Shown: in pieces, positions 7,146 to 16,166 of the stretch
How positions within the stretch are numbered: position 1 is the stretch's first letter
How the letters are laid out: the number at the start of each line of letters is the position of its first letter
Assembly: GCF_027563465.1 (NCBI RefSeq)
Contig: NZ_JAPFQA010000016.1
Coordinates: 1 to 64,000 of the forward strand
Length of the DNA: 64,000 nucleotides
Source: Mesorhizobium qingshengii
Lineage (GTDB): Bacteria; Pseudomonadota; Alphaproteobacteria; Rhizobiales; Rhizobiaceae
Direction of reading: 5' to 3'
Translations under genes and position numbers: made by a program
The notes under the pieces: generated by a model
Databases searched by the model: none
The model's input: only the letters and a program-made list of their open reading frames with translations
What the model was told of the DNA's origin: nothing

Positions 7146-9265
7146 CCATGGTCGACGACAACGAACTCAACAGACTGCGCGACATCGCCGCGCCGGCCCC
7201 TGCCCAGGATGCCAAGGCGCGTGCTTTCGAGGCCGCCATGCGTGCCTACGAGCAAGAAAATATTTCCGCTGTCACCCAAGGATCGATTGGCGGTCTTCGT
7301 CTCACAGAGCGAGCACAAAAGCTCTGGAGCGAGATCATGCAAAAGAAACTTTTCGCCACGCCGGCCATTGCCGGGCTCGTCGCCCTGCCGATCGCCGGAT
7401 ACGCCACCTTCCATCTGCTGAGGGAACAGCCGCCCAAATTCGGCGGCGACGAGAAGATCACCGAGACGCTGGCCGACAAGCCGGCGACCATCAAGCCGAC
7501 GACCGCCGAGCCGAAGCCGGTTCCCACCGAGCTGGCTAAGGACAAGAAGGCCGACGCGGACGCGGAAAGCCGCGACGCTACGGATGCGCTTGTGGCGCCG
7601 GCCACGCCGAAGTCCGAATCGACCGTTGCCGGTGGCTCAGCTCAGCAGACTGCCGCGGAGCGCGGGGTGGTGGCCGAGCCGGCACCGCCGGCGCCGACGG
7701 GTGAATTCGCACTGGACGGAACTGTAAGCACGCCCAGCACATCGCGGGTCGCCCGCATGCCCGCGGCCGAGTCCAAGCTGATGGCGCCGCAGCAGCCGGC
7801 AATGGCGCCGGCCGACCAGATCGCGCCTCAGGAGGAGAACCGCGACCGCGTCCAGGATTTCAAGACCAATCCAGTGCATGCCGCATTGGAAGACCCGGTC
7901 TCGACCTTCTCGATCGATGTCGACACGGCGTCCTATTCCTTCGTGCGCAGTTCGCTGAAGCAAGGCTTCGTGCCGCAGGCCGACACGGTGCGCGTCGAGG
8001 AGATGATCAACTACTTCCCCTATGACTGGAAGGGGCCGGACTCGGCGTCGACGCCGTTCAACTCGACGGTCAGCGTCATGCCGACGCCCTGGAACGCGCA
8101 CACCAAGCTGATGCACGTCGCCATCAAGGGCTTCGACCTCAAGCCGACGGAACAGCCCAAGGCCAATCTGGTGTTCCTGATCGACGTTTCAGGCTCGATG
8201 GACGAGCCCGACAAATTGCCGCTGCTCAAGTCGGCGTTCCGGTTGCTGGTCAGCAAGCTGAAAGCCGACGACACCATCTCGATCGTCACCTATGCGGGCG
8301 ATGCCGGCACCGTGCTGATGCCGACCAAGGTTGCCGAGAAGGACAAGATCCTCAACGCCATCGACAATCTGCAGCCCGGTGGCTCGACCGCCGGTGAGGC
8401 CGGCATCAAGGAGGCCTACAAGCTTGCCCAGCAGTCCTTCATCAAGGACGGCGTCAACCGGGTGATGCTCGCCACCGACGGCGACTTCAATGTCGGACAG
8501 ACCGACGACGACGACCTGAAGCGGTTGATCGAAAGCGAGCGCAAGACCGGGGTCTTCCTGTCGGTGTTCGGCTTCGGCCGCGGCAATCTGAACGACCAGA
8601 TGATGCAGACCATTGCCCAGAACGGCAACGGCACGGCAGCCTATATCGACACGCTGGCCGAGGCGGAGAAGGTGCTGGTCGAAGACGCGTCTTCGACGCT
8701 GTTCCCCATTGCCAAGGACGTGAAGATCCAGGTCGAGTTCAACCCGAACAAGGTCTCCGAATATCGCCTGATCGGCTACGAGACCCGGGCGCTCAACCGC
8801 GAAGACTTCAACGATGACCGCGTCGATGCCGGCGATATCGGCTCGGGCCATTCGGTCACCGCGATCTACGAGGTCACGCCGAAGGGCAGCGGTGGCGAGC
8901 AGATCGATCCGCTGCGCTATGGCCAGGCGACGGTCAACAATGGCGGCGTCGCCAATGCGGACGAATATGCCTTCGTCAAGATCCGCTACAAGCTGCCAAA
9001 CGAGGACGTTTCGAAGTTGATCACCACGCCGGTGACGTCAGCCAACGAGGTCGCGTCCTTCGACCAGGCCAGCACCGATCAGCGGTTCTCGGTTGCAGTC
9101 GCGGCCTTCGGCCAGAAGCTGCGCGACGAGGATGCGACCGCGAAGTTCGGTTACGACAAGATCATGGAGATCGCCACTGCCGCTCGAGGAGCCGACCCGT
9201 TTGGGTACAGGTCCGAGTTCCTCTCGCTTGTGCGCCTTGCCTCGGCGCTGGGCGGTAACCGGTAG
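7142..9265 (+). CDS. VWA-domain membrane protein (YfbK-like, DUF3520 C-terminus), possible anti-sigma partner
   Basis: A 707-residue protein starting with GTG at 7142 (or ATG at 7148). Layout: a short cytoplasmic N-terminus, one membrane segment at about residues 72-92, a long Pro/Ala/Glu/Lys-rich linker (about 95-230), a von Willebrand factor A domain whose metal site begins at Asp348 (DVSGS), and a C-terminal DUF3520-type region. The order (soluble N-terminal piece, single TM, large extracytoplasmic domain) and the overlap with an ECF sigma gene fit an anti-sigma-type membrane sensor, although YfbK-type VWA proteins are usually described only as lipoproteins or membrane proteins of unknown role. 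Confidence 0.85.
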   Translation: MTMVDDNELNRLRDIAAPAPAQDAKARAFEAAMRAYEQENISAVTQGSIGGLRLTERAQKLWSEIMQKKLFATPAIAGLVALPIAGYATFHLLREQPPKFGGDEKITETLADKPATIKPTTAEPKPVPTELAKDKKADADAESRDATDALVAPATPKSESTVAGGSAQQTAAERGVVAEPAPPAPTGEFALDGTVSTPSTSRVARMPAAESKLMAPQQPAMAPADQIAPQEENRDRVQDFKTNPVHAALEDPVSTFSIDVDTASYSFVRSSLKQGFVPQADTVRVEEMINYFPYDWKGPDSASTPFNSTVSVMPTPWNAHTKLMHVAIKGFDLKPTEQPKANLVFLIDVSGSMDEPDKLPLLKSAFRLLVSKLKADDTISIVTYAGDAGTVLMPTKVAEKDKILNAIDNLQPGGSTAGEAGIKEAYKLAQQSFIKDGVNRVMLATDGDFNVGQTDDDDLKRLIESERKTGVFLSVFGFGRGNLNDQMMQTIAQNGNGTAAYIDTLAEAEKVLVEDASSTLFPIAKDVKIQVEFNPNKVSEYRLIGYETRALNREDFNDDRVDAGDIGSGHSVTAIYEVTPKGSGGEQIDPLRYGQATVNNGGVANADEYAFVKIRYKLPNEDVSKLITTPVTSANEVASFDQASTDQRFSVAVAAFGQKLRDEDATAKFGYDKIMEIATAARGADPFGYRSEFLSLVRLASALGGNR

Positions 9266-9337
9266 TGGTGATGACGGCCGGTTTCTTTCAGATGGGATCG
9301 TTCTGATAGGGGAAACCGACCCACGGGCGGGTGAGGC

Positions 9338-9376
9338 AGGCCGGCGAGGGATTCATTCCCTTGCCGGCCTTTTTTT
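9338..9376 (+). terminator. Rho-independent terminator after the VWA gene
   Basis: The arms AGGCCGGCGAGGG (9338-9350) and CCCTTGCCGGCCT (9358-9370) form a strong stem with a seven-base loop, followed by a run of T to 9376. It lies 72 bases after the VWA stop codon. Confidence 0.85.
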
Positions 9377-9429
9377 GTTGCAACGCGGCCTGCCGTCACC
9401 CATTCATCGGCGAGATGAAAGGCTGAGCC

Positions 9430-10125
9430 ATGACGAAACGTGTTATTCTGGTGCGGCACGGCGACGAGCCGGCGGACGACCGTGTTTTCGCCTATCTCCG
9501 GCAAAACGGCTACGAGCCGGTCTTGCGTCGGGCCTATGCCGGAGAGGCGCTGGATGCGGACGACGCTGTCGCGGGCGGCGTGGTCTATGGCGGCATGTAC
9601 AACGTCTACGATACGGCGCTGCATCCATTCTTGCTGGACGAGTACCGGTTTATCGACTTCTGCATGAATTCCGATATTCCGTTGTTCGGTATCTGCCAAG
9701 GTGCGCAGCAGATTGCGTGGCATCGCGGTGCGCATGTTGGCCCGCCAGCGACCGGCATGCATGAATTCGGCTATTATCCACTCTATCCGGCCGCGGGCGC
9801 CGAAGATTTCCTGCCTGCGCCGATCTATGTGACACAATCCCATTGGCATGGCTTTGAACTGCCGGACGGCGCCGAGCACCTCGCCTCGAGCGCCCTGTTT
9901 CCCAATCAGGCTTTCCGCATCGGCGACAAGATCTACGGACTGCAATTCCATGCGGAGGTCACGCCGACCGGTTTTGGGCGCGTGCAAAATCGTCCGGGCG
10001 CGAACTATGGCAAGCCGGGTGCACAGACGCGCGAGGAACAGGATCGGCTCATGAGCCTGCACGACGCCGCGCAAGCGGCCTGGTTCCACGGGTTCTTGCG
10101 GAAGCTTTTTCCACCGTTGATTTAG
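9430..10125 (+). CDS. Class I glutamine amidotransferase-like protein
   Basis: A 231-residue stand-alone class I glutamine amidotransferase domain: nucleophile Cys89 in GICQGAQ and the His174/Glu176 pair in QFHAEV. It resembles GMP-synthase-like amidotransferases such as those acting on gamma-glutamyl compounds, but the second domain that uses the released ammonia is not encoded next to it. Start ATG 9430 follows GAAAGGCTGAGCC. The substrate is unknown. Confidence 0.85.
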   Translation: MTKRVILVRHGDEPADDRVFAYLRQNGYEPVLRRAYAGEALDADDAVAGGVVYGGMYNVYDTALHPFLLDEYRFIDFCMNSDIPLFGICQGAQQIAWHRGAHVGPPATGMHEFGYYPLYPAAGAEDFLPAPIYVTQSHWHGFELPDGAEHLASSALFPNQAFRIGDKIYGLQFHAEVTPTGFGRVQNRPGANYGKPGAQTREEQDRLMSLHDAAQAAWFHGFLRKLFPPLI

Positions 10126-10375
10126 CCGCATCCAGGCCGGTGCTCGCGGCGGGATCAGCTGGTTTCGTCCGACGATCGCAGCCAAGGGTGGTCCATACGC
10201 CGAGTATGCGCATCGAACGCCTTTTGCATCCGTTCCCCAATCGAGGTCATTAAAAAACGATACCGATGTTCGCTGACGCGGCCCCGTGGAGTCGGGGCTA
10301 TGCGCAGATCGTTAAATTGCACGGTTTTTCCGGAACTGGATCGCAATTCCTGCTTGCTATGAAATACCTCATGGT

Positions 10376-10675
10376 TTGGGCTTGAGGGGGCCGGAATTGC
10401 TGATCAGGAATGTTGCGAGCCCGACGCCGACGGTAAGGGGCATATCGGCTGCCTCGTCCGCGCCGTCCGAGGAAACCAGACGTATCAGGGACGATGTCGC
10501 CGCTGCCCGTAACACCGCCATGTCGGCACTGAACAACGACCGCTTTCGCGTCATGCTGGAGCAGATCACCGACCCGAGCGCTTCCGGCGCGCTGATGACG
10601 ATGCGCAGCGATGCGGTCGGTGCGGGTACCGACTTCAAGTCGGCGCAGTCAAGCTACGCCGACAACAGCGAATAA
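10376..10675 (+). CDS. Hypothetical small protein (start uncertain)
   Basis: A 99-codon reading frame with codon choice typical of this genome and a central helix-rich part (EETRRIRDDVAAARNTAMSALNNDR). It has no ATG near the front; a TTG at 10376 is the only candidate, and its ribosome site is poor. It ends 18 bases before the convergent betaine-homocysteine methyltransferase stop. No family recognised. It may be real, or a fragment. From 10126 to 10375 I see no other supported gene. Confidence 0.35.
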   Translation: MGLRGPELLIRNVASPTPTVRGISAASSAPSEETRRIRDDVAAARNTAMSALNNDRFRVMLEQITDPSASGALMTMRSDAVGAGTDFKSAQSSYADNSE

Positions 10676-10693
10676 TCGAAAAGACGAATCGCG

Positions 10694-11731
10694 TCAGCCC
10701 CGGCCGCGGCGACGCTCGCGACGGGCTTCGCTGGTCTCGGCGGTGTTTTCCGTCGCCACCTTGTTGCGCATCGGACCGATGCGCTCGACGATCGCGGCAA
10801 CAGTCGGGCGATCCGCCTTGGTGTGCGCGTCGAGCGCCTTGCGCATGGCGGCAAGGTGCTGGAACGACGTGCCGCAGCAGCCGCCGACAATTTTCGCGCC
10901 GGCATCGACGGCAAGGCGCACATAGTCGGCCATCAGTTCCGGCGTGCCGGAATAATGGATCTCGGTGCCACGGAATTCGGGGATGCCGCAATTGCCCTTG
11001 ACGATCACCGTCGCCTCCGGCTTCGCCTCGGTCATGTCGAGCAGCGAAGCGAGGATGTCGGACGCGCCGACACCGCAATTGGCGCCGACGCCAAGCGGCG
11101 CTTCGGAAAGGCCATCAACGACCCCGTGGATATCCTTCGGCAGCAGCCCCATCATGGTGCGGCCGGCGGTGTCGAAGGACCCGGTGTAGGTGTAGGGCAG
11201 GCCGACGCGTATGGCGGCTTCGGCGGCGGCCCGGATCTCGTCGGGGGCCGACATGGTCTCGATCCAGGCGACTTCGGCGCCGCCGGCCTTGAGACCCTCG
11301 ATCTGCTCGGCGAAGGCGTCGACCGCCTCGTCATAGGTCATGGCACCAAGCGGAACCAGCAACTCGCCGGTCGGGCCGACAGAGCCGGCGACGATCACCC
11401 TGCGGCCGGCCTTGTCGGCAACGGCGCGGGCAATTTCGGCGGCGCGCTTGTTGAGCGCGTGCACGCGATCCTGCGCATGATGCAGCTTCAACCGGTGACG
11501 GGTGCCGCCGAAGGAATTGGTGAGGATGATGTCGGCGCCGGCATCGACGAAATTCTGATGCAGGCTGGTGATGGTGTCGGGCGCCGTCTCGTTCAGCAAC
11601 TCGGGCGCCTCGCCGGCCTCCAGCCCCATGGCGAACAGATTGGTGCCGGTGGCGCCATCGGCCAGCAGCACGCCCTTTTCAGCCAGCAGCGCATCGATCG
11701 GGTTGGTCGTCGTCATCGGATTGGCTTTCAT
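10694..11731 (-). CDS. bmt: Betaine-homocysteine S-methyltransferase
   Basis: A 345-residue Zn-dependent homocysteine methyltransferase (Pfam S-methyl_trans). The zinc cysteines are in GANCGVG and in the GGCCGT motif; GNCGIPEF lies between. These enzymes transfer a methyl from glycine betaine (some also from DMSP or other thetins) to homocysteine, making methionine and dimethylglycine. Single-domain and lacking B12 modules, so not MetH. ATG 11731 or 11716 are both possible. The context fits: dimethylglycine-type dehydrogenase and MttB genes lie within 10 kb, and a palindrome resembling the methionine-pathway ArsR (SahR-like) operator precedes the gene. Confidence 0.8.
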   Translation of the reverse strand: MKANPMTTTNPIDALLAEKGVLLADGATGTNLFAMGLEAGEAPELLNETAPDTITSLHQNFVDAGADIILTNSFGGTRHRLKLHHAQDRVHALNKRAAEIARAVADKAGRRVIVAGSVGPTGELLVPLGAMTYDEAVDAFAEQIEGLKAGGAEVAWIETMSAPDEIRAAAEAAIRVGLPYTYTGSFDTAGRTMMGLLPKDIHGVVDGLSEAPLGVGANCGVGASDILASLLDMTEAKPEATVIVKGNCGIPEFRGTEIHYSGTPELMADYVRLAVDAGAKIVGGCCGTSFQHLAAMRKALDAHTKADRPTVAAIVERIGPMRNKVATENTAETSEARRERRRGRG

Positions 11732-11752
11732 GTTTCAAAGTCGGGTAAGGAT

Positions 11753-11768
11753 ATAAAGAAGTCTTTAT
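11753..11768 (-). promoter_or_regulatory. Palindromic operator upstream of bmt (SahR/ArsR-like)
   Basis: ATAAAGA at 11753-11759 and TCTTTAT at 11762-11768 form a perfect 7+7 inverted repeat with a two-base centre, 22 bases upstream of the bmt start at 11731. From memory, alphaproteobacterial methionine genes carry very similar ATAAAG..CTTTAT palindromes bound by an S-adenosylhomocysteine-sensing ArsR regulator. That assignment is by pattern only. Confidence 0.55.
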
Positions 11769-11829
11769 GTGTAGTCAATGAAATAGCGGTGGTGGCGGCG
11801 TTGCCTATGCGGACGCCCTCGCACGGAAC

Positions 11830-12687
11830 TCAGACAGTGCCTGATGGGAACGACATGCCCGCCAGCCTTTGCGCGAAGCCGGCGGATTCATGCGCGTTGA
11901 TGTCGGCGGCGCGGATCAGATTGTCGAAGTGGCGGATCAGCGTCTGGATCGGCTGGGTGGCGTTGAGCACCAGATACATGTCGCCGACGTAGATGGCGGC
12001 GCGATAGGGCCCGAAGATGGTGTAGGGGATCGAATAGCGCATGCGTCCGTCATAGAGGAACAGGCGGAAGGTCGGGTAAAGGTCGTCGAGCAATGTCGCC
12101 ATGTGCAGCAGCTGGGCGCGGCGGTCGGCTTCCGGAAAACGGTCCCACACACCCAGCCCGCGCGCGAAGATCTCCAGCGTGTGGCGCGGCATGCAGACCT
12201 CCATGTCGGTTTCCGGCCGCCGGTTGTAGTCGATGCGGTATTGCGTTTCGCCGGCCTGCGCCAGGCGGCTCTTGTTGGCGATGCCCGCCTCGTAGTCGAC
12301 CAGTGCCTCGGTGCGCAGAAGATCCGGAATTCCGGCCGGCACGTAACGGATCTTGGTGCCGGCCGCCTCGGCGTGCCATTTGGCCAGCAGCGTGCGGTCG
12401 AAGCCGTCGGGCGCCTCCTCGATCTCCAGGCTTTCGCGGATTTCGCCGGTGAGGCCCTCGTCCTGGCTGAGGCCGAGAAGCCAGTCGAGCGACACCTTGA
12501 ACTCGGCGGCGATGTTGAGCAGCGTCTCGGCGCGGGGCAGGCGGGTCGAGGCGCCCGACAGCAGCTGCGAGAGCGCCGAGCGGTCGATGCCGACCGCCGT
12601 TGCGAAGGCCGACTGGTTGAGGTCGGACCGTGTCAAGAGCATTTTGAGGCGTTCGCGGAAGACGGTCGACAGGTCGCGCTTGTCCAT
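11830..12687 (-). CDS. XRE-type helix-turn-helix regulator with a large C-terminal sensor region
   Basis: A 285-residue protein: an XRE/Cro HTH at about residues 10-75 (QSAFATAVGIDRSALSQLLSG includes the recognition helix), then a 200-residue domain without a named motif that I recognise, rich in Tyr/Arg and with one Cys. Such fusions in alphaproteobacteria sense small molecules. It lies between bmt (same strand, 99 bases downstream) and the divergent desaturase gene, so it may regulate either. Start ATG 12687. Confidence 0.8.
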   Translation of the reverse strand: MDKRDLSTVFRERLKMLLTRSDLNQSAFATAVGIDRSALSQLLSGASTRLPRAETLLNIAAEFKVSLDWLLGLSQDEGLTGEIRESLEIEEAPDGFDRTLLAKWHAEAAGTKIRYVPAGIPDLLRTEALVDYEAGIANKSRLAQAGETQYRIDYNRRPETDMEVCMPRHTLEIFARGLGVWDRFPEADRRAQLLHMATLLDDLYPTFRLFLYDGRMRYSIPYTIFGPYRAAIYVGDMYLVLNATQPIQTLIRHFDNLIRAADINAHESAGFAQRLAGMSFPSGTV

Positions 12688-12851
12688 GCCGTTGCTCCAA
12701 TCCGATTGAGGAAAAATTTGCGCCGAAGCCTCTCCAAAGCTGCCTCAGGCGTAAATGAATCCCTAGTCTGTTTACAATGTGCAACATGTGCGACTAAAAA
12801 TGCGCAATCGCAACAGTTTGTGCGCGTTGTCGCGTTGCTGCAACTCAACAC

Positions 12852-12873
12852 TCCTGACACAATGCTGTCAGGA
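12852..12873. promoter_or_regulatory. Perfect inverted repeat upstream of the desaturase gene
   Basis: TCCTGACA (12852-12859) and TGTCAGGA (12866-12873) flank a six-base centre. It lies in the 228-base divergent region between the XRE regulator and the desaturase, about 43 bases before the desaturase start, so it is a candidate operator for the regulator. The rest of this region (12688-12903) is comparatively A/T-rich and holds no gene. Confidence 0.4.
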
Positions 12874-12915
12874 ATCAACAGGGATTCCGGCGACTGAGGG
12901 GCAGTGGTCGATAGC

Positions 12916-13926
12916 ATGACGAGCAAGAGCATCAGGCAACGCAGCATACCGGCCATCGAGTGGCCAACCGTGGTTCTCGCTTTCTTCTGTTACGGAACAT
13001 GGCTCGCCACCGGCTTCCTGCTCTGGCCCTCTTATCCCACCCTGGCGCTCGCCATCCTTGGTTTTACCGCCGCGCTGCAATCCTCGCTCATGCACGAAGT
13101 GCTGCATGGCCATCCGACGCGCAACGCGCTGGCCAACGAAGCCTTTGTCTTCCTGCCGATCGGTCTCGCCTGGCCGTTCCGCCGCTTCAAGACCATTCAT
13201 CTGCGCCACCACGCCGACGAGCGGCTGACCGATCCTCTGGACGATCCGGAAAGCTACTACCAGGCGCTCTGGCTGCATGAGGAACTGCCGCCGCTGATGA
13301 AATTCCTGCTCAAGATCAACAACACCATGGCTGGTCGTCTGGTGCTCGGCCCCTGGCTGTCCTGCATCGGCTTCTTCATCGACGACGCCAGGCAGGTGAT
13401 GGCCGGGGACAAGGCGATCCGCAAGGCGTGGCTGCTGCACGCGATCGGCCTCGCCATCGTGGTGCCGATCGTTCAGTTCGGCTTCGGCATCCCGCTGTGG
13501 CTCTATATCCTGGTCCCGGTTTGGCTCGGCCAGTCGCTGATTTCGATTCGCACCTTCGCGGAGCATCAATGGTCCGAGCACCCGGAGGGCCGCACGGTGA
13601 TCGTCGAGCGCTCGCCGCTGTCGTTCCTGTTCCTCAACAACAATCTGCACTTCATCCACCACAAGAGCCCGACAGTGGCCTGGTACCGGCTGCCAAAGCT
13701 GTTTCGCGACCGCCGTGACGAATGGCTGCGGATGAACAATGGCTACGCCTATCCGAACTATTTCGCGCTGGTCAAAGCCTATGCTTTCAAGGCGAAGGAG
13801 CCGATCGTGCATCCGGTCCTGCGGCGCGCACCGGAGCCAGGCAGAGCCTTCAAGCCGCGCGTCAGGGCCCGCAGCATCAACGGGCTTGGCAGCGCGCCGG
13901 TCCCGGCCGAGCCACCTAAGGAGTGA
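12916..13926 (+). CDS. Membrane fatty acid desaturase family protein
   Basis: About 336 residues with the three di-iron histidine boxes of membrane desaturases: HEVLHGH (about residues 57-63), HLRHH (about 95-99) and HFIHH (about 247-251). Hydrophobic stretches at about 17-55 and 155-200 provide the membrane spans. The substrate class (acyl lipid, carotenoid or alkane) cannot be fixed; the family also includes beta-carotene ketolases and hydroxylases. The ATG at 12916 is preferred; a GTG at 12904 would add four residues. Confidence 0.8.
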   Translation: MTSKSIRQRSIPAIEWPTVVLAFFCYGTWLATGFLLWPSYPTLALAILGFTAALQSSLMHEVLHGHPTRNALANEAFVFLPIGLAWPFRRFKTIHLRHHADERLTDPLDDPESYYQALWLHEELPPLMKFLLKINNTMAGRLVLGPWLSCIGFFIDDARQVMAGDKAIRKAWLLHAIGLAIVVPIVQFGFGIPLWLYILVPVWLGQSLISIRTFAEHQWSEHPEGRTVIVERSPLSFLFLNNNLHFIHHKSPTVAWYRLPKLFRDRRDEWLRMNNGYAYPNYFALVKAYAFKAKEPIVHPVLRRAPEPGRAFKPRVRARSINGLGSAPVPAEPPKE

Positions 13927-14009
13927 GTTTTTGCGGCAAGCTGGTGCTGCCTGCTAGACTGGCTTCGGTCGGTTCCCTTCAATCCAGGACATAACGGTCA
14001 GATTCCGGC

Positions 14010-14837
14010 ATGAGCGAATTGGTTGCGGCGTTGCCGATGTATGACTGGCCTGAAGTGCGCGACGAGGTCGACGCCCAATGGGCGCTGCTGCGCGATGCCT
14101 TCAGGCAGAAGGGTATCGACGCGCCGCAAACCATCACACGCCGCAATGGCGACCTGCCGCCGGTTCCGGGCGGCATTCGTGATGCCCAGGGAGCTTTGAT
14201 CGCGCCCGATCCGGCGACATTGCCGCCGGACGAACTCGATTTCCACAAATTGTGGCTGCACCCGGCGCTGCTGTTCGCGCAGACCTGCTGGGGACCGATG
14301 GAACTCGGCCTGTCCAGCCATGTGCAGGTGGTCGCCCAGCCAAGCTACGACGCCTATGAAGGCGGGCAGGGCGAGCTTTATTCGAGTGCGGTGATCATGC
14401 GGACAGGCGAGGGGCCGAAGACTCGATCGCCTGCGGACGGCAGTGCTCTCATCCCGCTCGATCTGATCCGCGGCAAGCGCTTCACCTTCAACAACCTCGA
14501 TTCCATGTCGGGCCTCATCGGGCTGACGCGCGATCTGGAAGCGATGGGCGAAAGTCCTGATATCTTTTCGTCGCGCAGCGAAAGCGGCGGTCACCGAAGC
14601 TCGATTGTCGCCGTGGCCGAAGGCAAGGCGGATGTAGCGGCGATCGATTGCGAAAGCTGGGCGCTGGCGCAGCGCTTCGAGCCGGCGGCGCGGAAAGTCA
14701 TAATCGTTGGCTGGACCGGACGGCGCAAAGGCCTGCCGTTCATCACCGCGAGGACAACACCGGAAAAGACAGTCACGGCGCTCCGTGAGGTCATTACCAG
14801 ACTAGCCGAGCAGCCTCGCATCCATCGGGTAGGTTGA
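14010..14837 (+). CDS. PhnD-like (phosphate/phosphonate-type) ABC substrate-binding protein, orphan
   Basis: A 275-residue periplasmic-binding-protein fold of the PhnD/SsuA-like type: YDAYEGGQGELYSSAV, NNLDSMSGLIGL and VAAIDCESW match the family's ligand-binding segments. No signal peptide is visible at the start MSELVAALPMYDWPEV, and no permease or ATPase gene is adjacent, so it may be cytosolic or use a remote transporter. Its last 36 bases overlap the 3' end of the convergent dddP-like gene. The ligand is unknown. Confidence 0.75.
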   Translation: MSELVAALPMYDWPEVRDEVDAQWALLRDAFRQKGIDAPQTITRRNGDLPPVPGGIRDAQGALIAPDPATLPPDELDFHKLWLHPALLFAQTCWGPMELGLSSHVQVVAQPSYDAYEGGQGELYSSAVIMRTGEGPKTRSPADGSALIPLDLIRGKRFTFNNLDSMSGLIGLTRDLEAMGESPDIFSSRSESGGHRSSIVAVAEGKADVAAIDCESWALAQRFEPAARKVIIVGWTGRRKGLPFITARTTPEKTVTALREVITRLAEQPRIHRVG

Positions 14838-16157
14838 AAGCTTCTCGTTGCCGGTGTCGGTGATGAGGATCTGCTCTTCGATCTTGACGCCCTCGCGGCC
14901 GCCAAGCCTGCCGATATAGCTTTCCACGCACAGCACCATGCCAGGTTCGAGCACGCCATCGGGCGTATCGGCGGTCCAGTCGCTGGCATGCGGCAGGGTC
15001 GGATATTCGTCGGCCAGACCGACGCCGTGATAGAGCACGCCGTAGCGGGTCGGGAAGCAATCGCTGGGCGGTACCACCGAGCGTTCGACCAGATCGCGGA
15101 ACGAGATGCCGGGCCGCATCAATTGCGTGTTGTGCTCGATCTGGTCGGCGGCGATGCGGAACAGGTCGCGCTGTTCGTTCGAGGGTTGCGCGTCGCCACA
15201 CAGCCAGGTGCGCGACAGGTCGGCGCAGAAGCCGTAAGGGCCGATCAGGTCGGTGTCGAAGGCGACGAGGTCGCCGGCATCGATGATGCGTGACGAGCAT
15301 TCCTGGAACCACGGATTGGTGCGCGGGCCTGACGCCAGCAGCCGTGTCTCGATCCATTCGCCGCCGCGCGCGATGTTGCCGCGATGGAGTTCGGCCCACA
15401 ATTCGTTCTCGGAAATCCCCGGCTTCAGCGCATGTTCCATTTCGCCCATCGCGGCCTCGCAGGCGACGATGGCGCGGCGCATGGCGAGGATTTCGTCCGG
15501 CGATTTGATCAGCCGCGCATTTTCCATCACCGCTTCGCCGTTGCCGATCGAAATACCGAGGCGGGCCAGTTCCTCAACGCCTTCCGGGTTGATGTGGTCA
15601 ACCGCAATGCGGCCGTTGCCGCCGCCATGTTCTTTCACCAGGTCGGCGATGCCGGCTGCCCAGCGGCGGACTTTCTGCTCCGTCAGCTCGCCGCCATAGA
15701 GATACATCCACGAGACGGCCGGCCGCACCTCGTCGACGACGCCGGAATGGTCGGACAGGTGCTCGCAGGAAAAATAATCGAACAGCACCACTGGCCCGTC
15801 GGTGGCGACGAAACAATGCCGCGTCGGATTGTGCGCCACCCATAACTGCATGTTGGTGGAATCGGTCGCATAGCGGATGTTGACGGGGTCGTAGAGAAGG
15901 GCGCCGGCATAGCCGCGACGCTTCAGCTCGGCGCGGATGCGCTCCAGCCGGTGTTTGCGCATCGCCGGCAGGTCGGGAGCGGCAATGCCCGCCGCCCCCC
16001 ATTCTGCTTCCGCCTGCGCGCCATAGCCGAGCACATGCTGGTTGAGAGACGCCGCCTTCTGGCGGGAGGCGTCGCGCAGAGCCTCGATCGAGCCTGGCTC
16101 GAACGGCATGATCTTGCGATGGCGGCCAAAGCTGCCCTTTGGCACCGCGCTGTCCAT
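14802..16157 (-). CDS. dddP: DddP-type DMSP lyase homologue (M24 peptidase fold)
   Basis: A 451-residue creatinase/M24-fold protein. It carries the iron ligands Asp301, Asp303, Asp313, His377, Glu412 and Glu427 and the catalytic pair Tyr372 and Asp383. Each is exactly six residues later than the numbers I remember for roseobacter DddP (295, 297, 307, 371, 406, 421, 366, 377). Long conserved blocks (YATDSTNMQLW, GGEWIETRLLASGPRTNPW, HGVG) also match DddP rather than Xaa-Pro aminopeptidases. DddP splits dimethylsulfoniopropionate to DMS and acrylate. The gene is last in a minus-strand group behind the DMGDH-like gene (9-base gap) and MttB. A related onium substrate instead of DMSP is possible. 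Confidence 0.8.
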   Translation of the reverse strand: MDSAVPKGSFGRHRKIMPFEPGSIEALRDASRQKAASLNQHVLGYGAQAEAEWGAAGIAAPDLPAMRKHRLERIRAELKRRGYAGALLYDPVNIRYATDSTNMQLWVAHNPTRHCFVATDGPVVLFDYFSCEHLSDHSGVVDEVRPAVSWMYLYGGELTEQKVRRWAAGIADLVKEHGGGNGRIAVDHINPEGVEELARLGISIGNGEAVMENARLIKSPDEILAMRRAIVACEAAMGEMEHALKPGISENELWAELHRGNIARGGEWIETRLLASGPRTNPWFQECSSRIIDAGDLVAFDTDLIGPYGFCADLSRTWLCGDAQPSNEQRDLFRIAADQIEHNTQLMRPGISFRDLVERSVVPPSDCFPTRYGVLYHGVGLADEYPTLPHASDWTADTPDGVLEPGMVLCVESYIGRLGGREGVKIEEQILITDTGNEKLSTYPMDARLLG

Positions 16158-16166
16158 GGTCGCGCC

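Noticed and set aside
10155..10346. A 63-codon minus-strand frame after the amidotransferase gene
   Set aside because: No good ribosome site, no recognisable family, and only weak coding signal; not strong enough to list as a gene.
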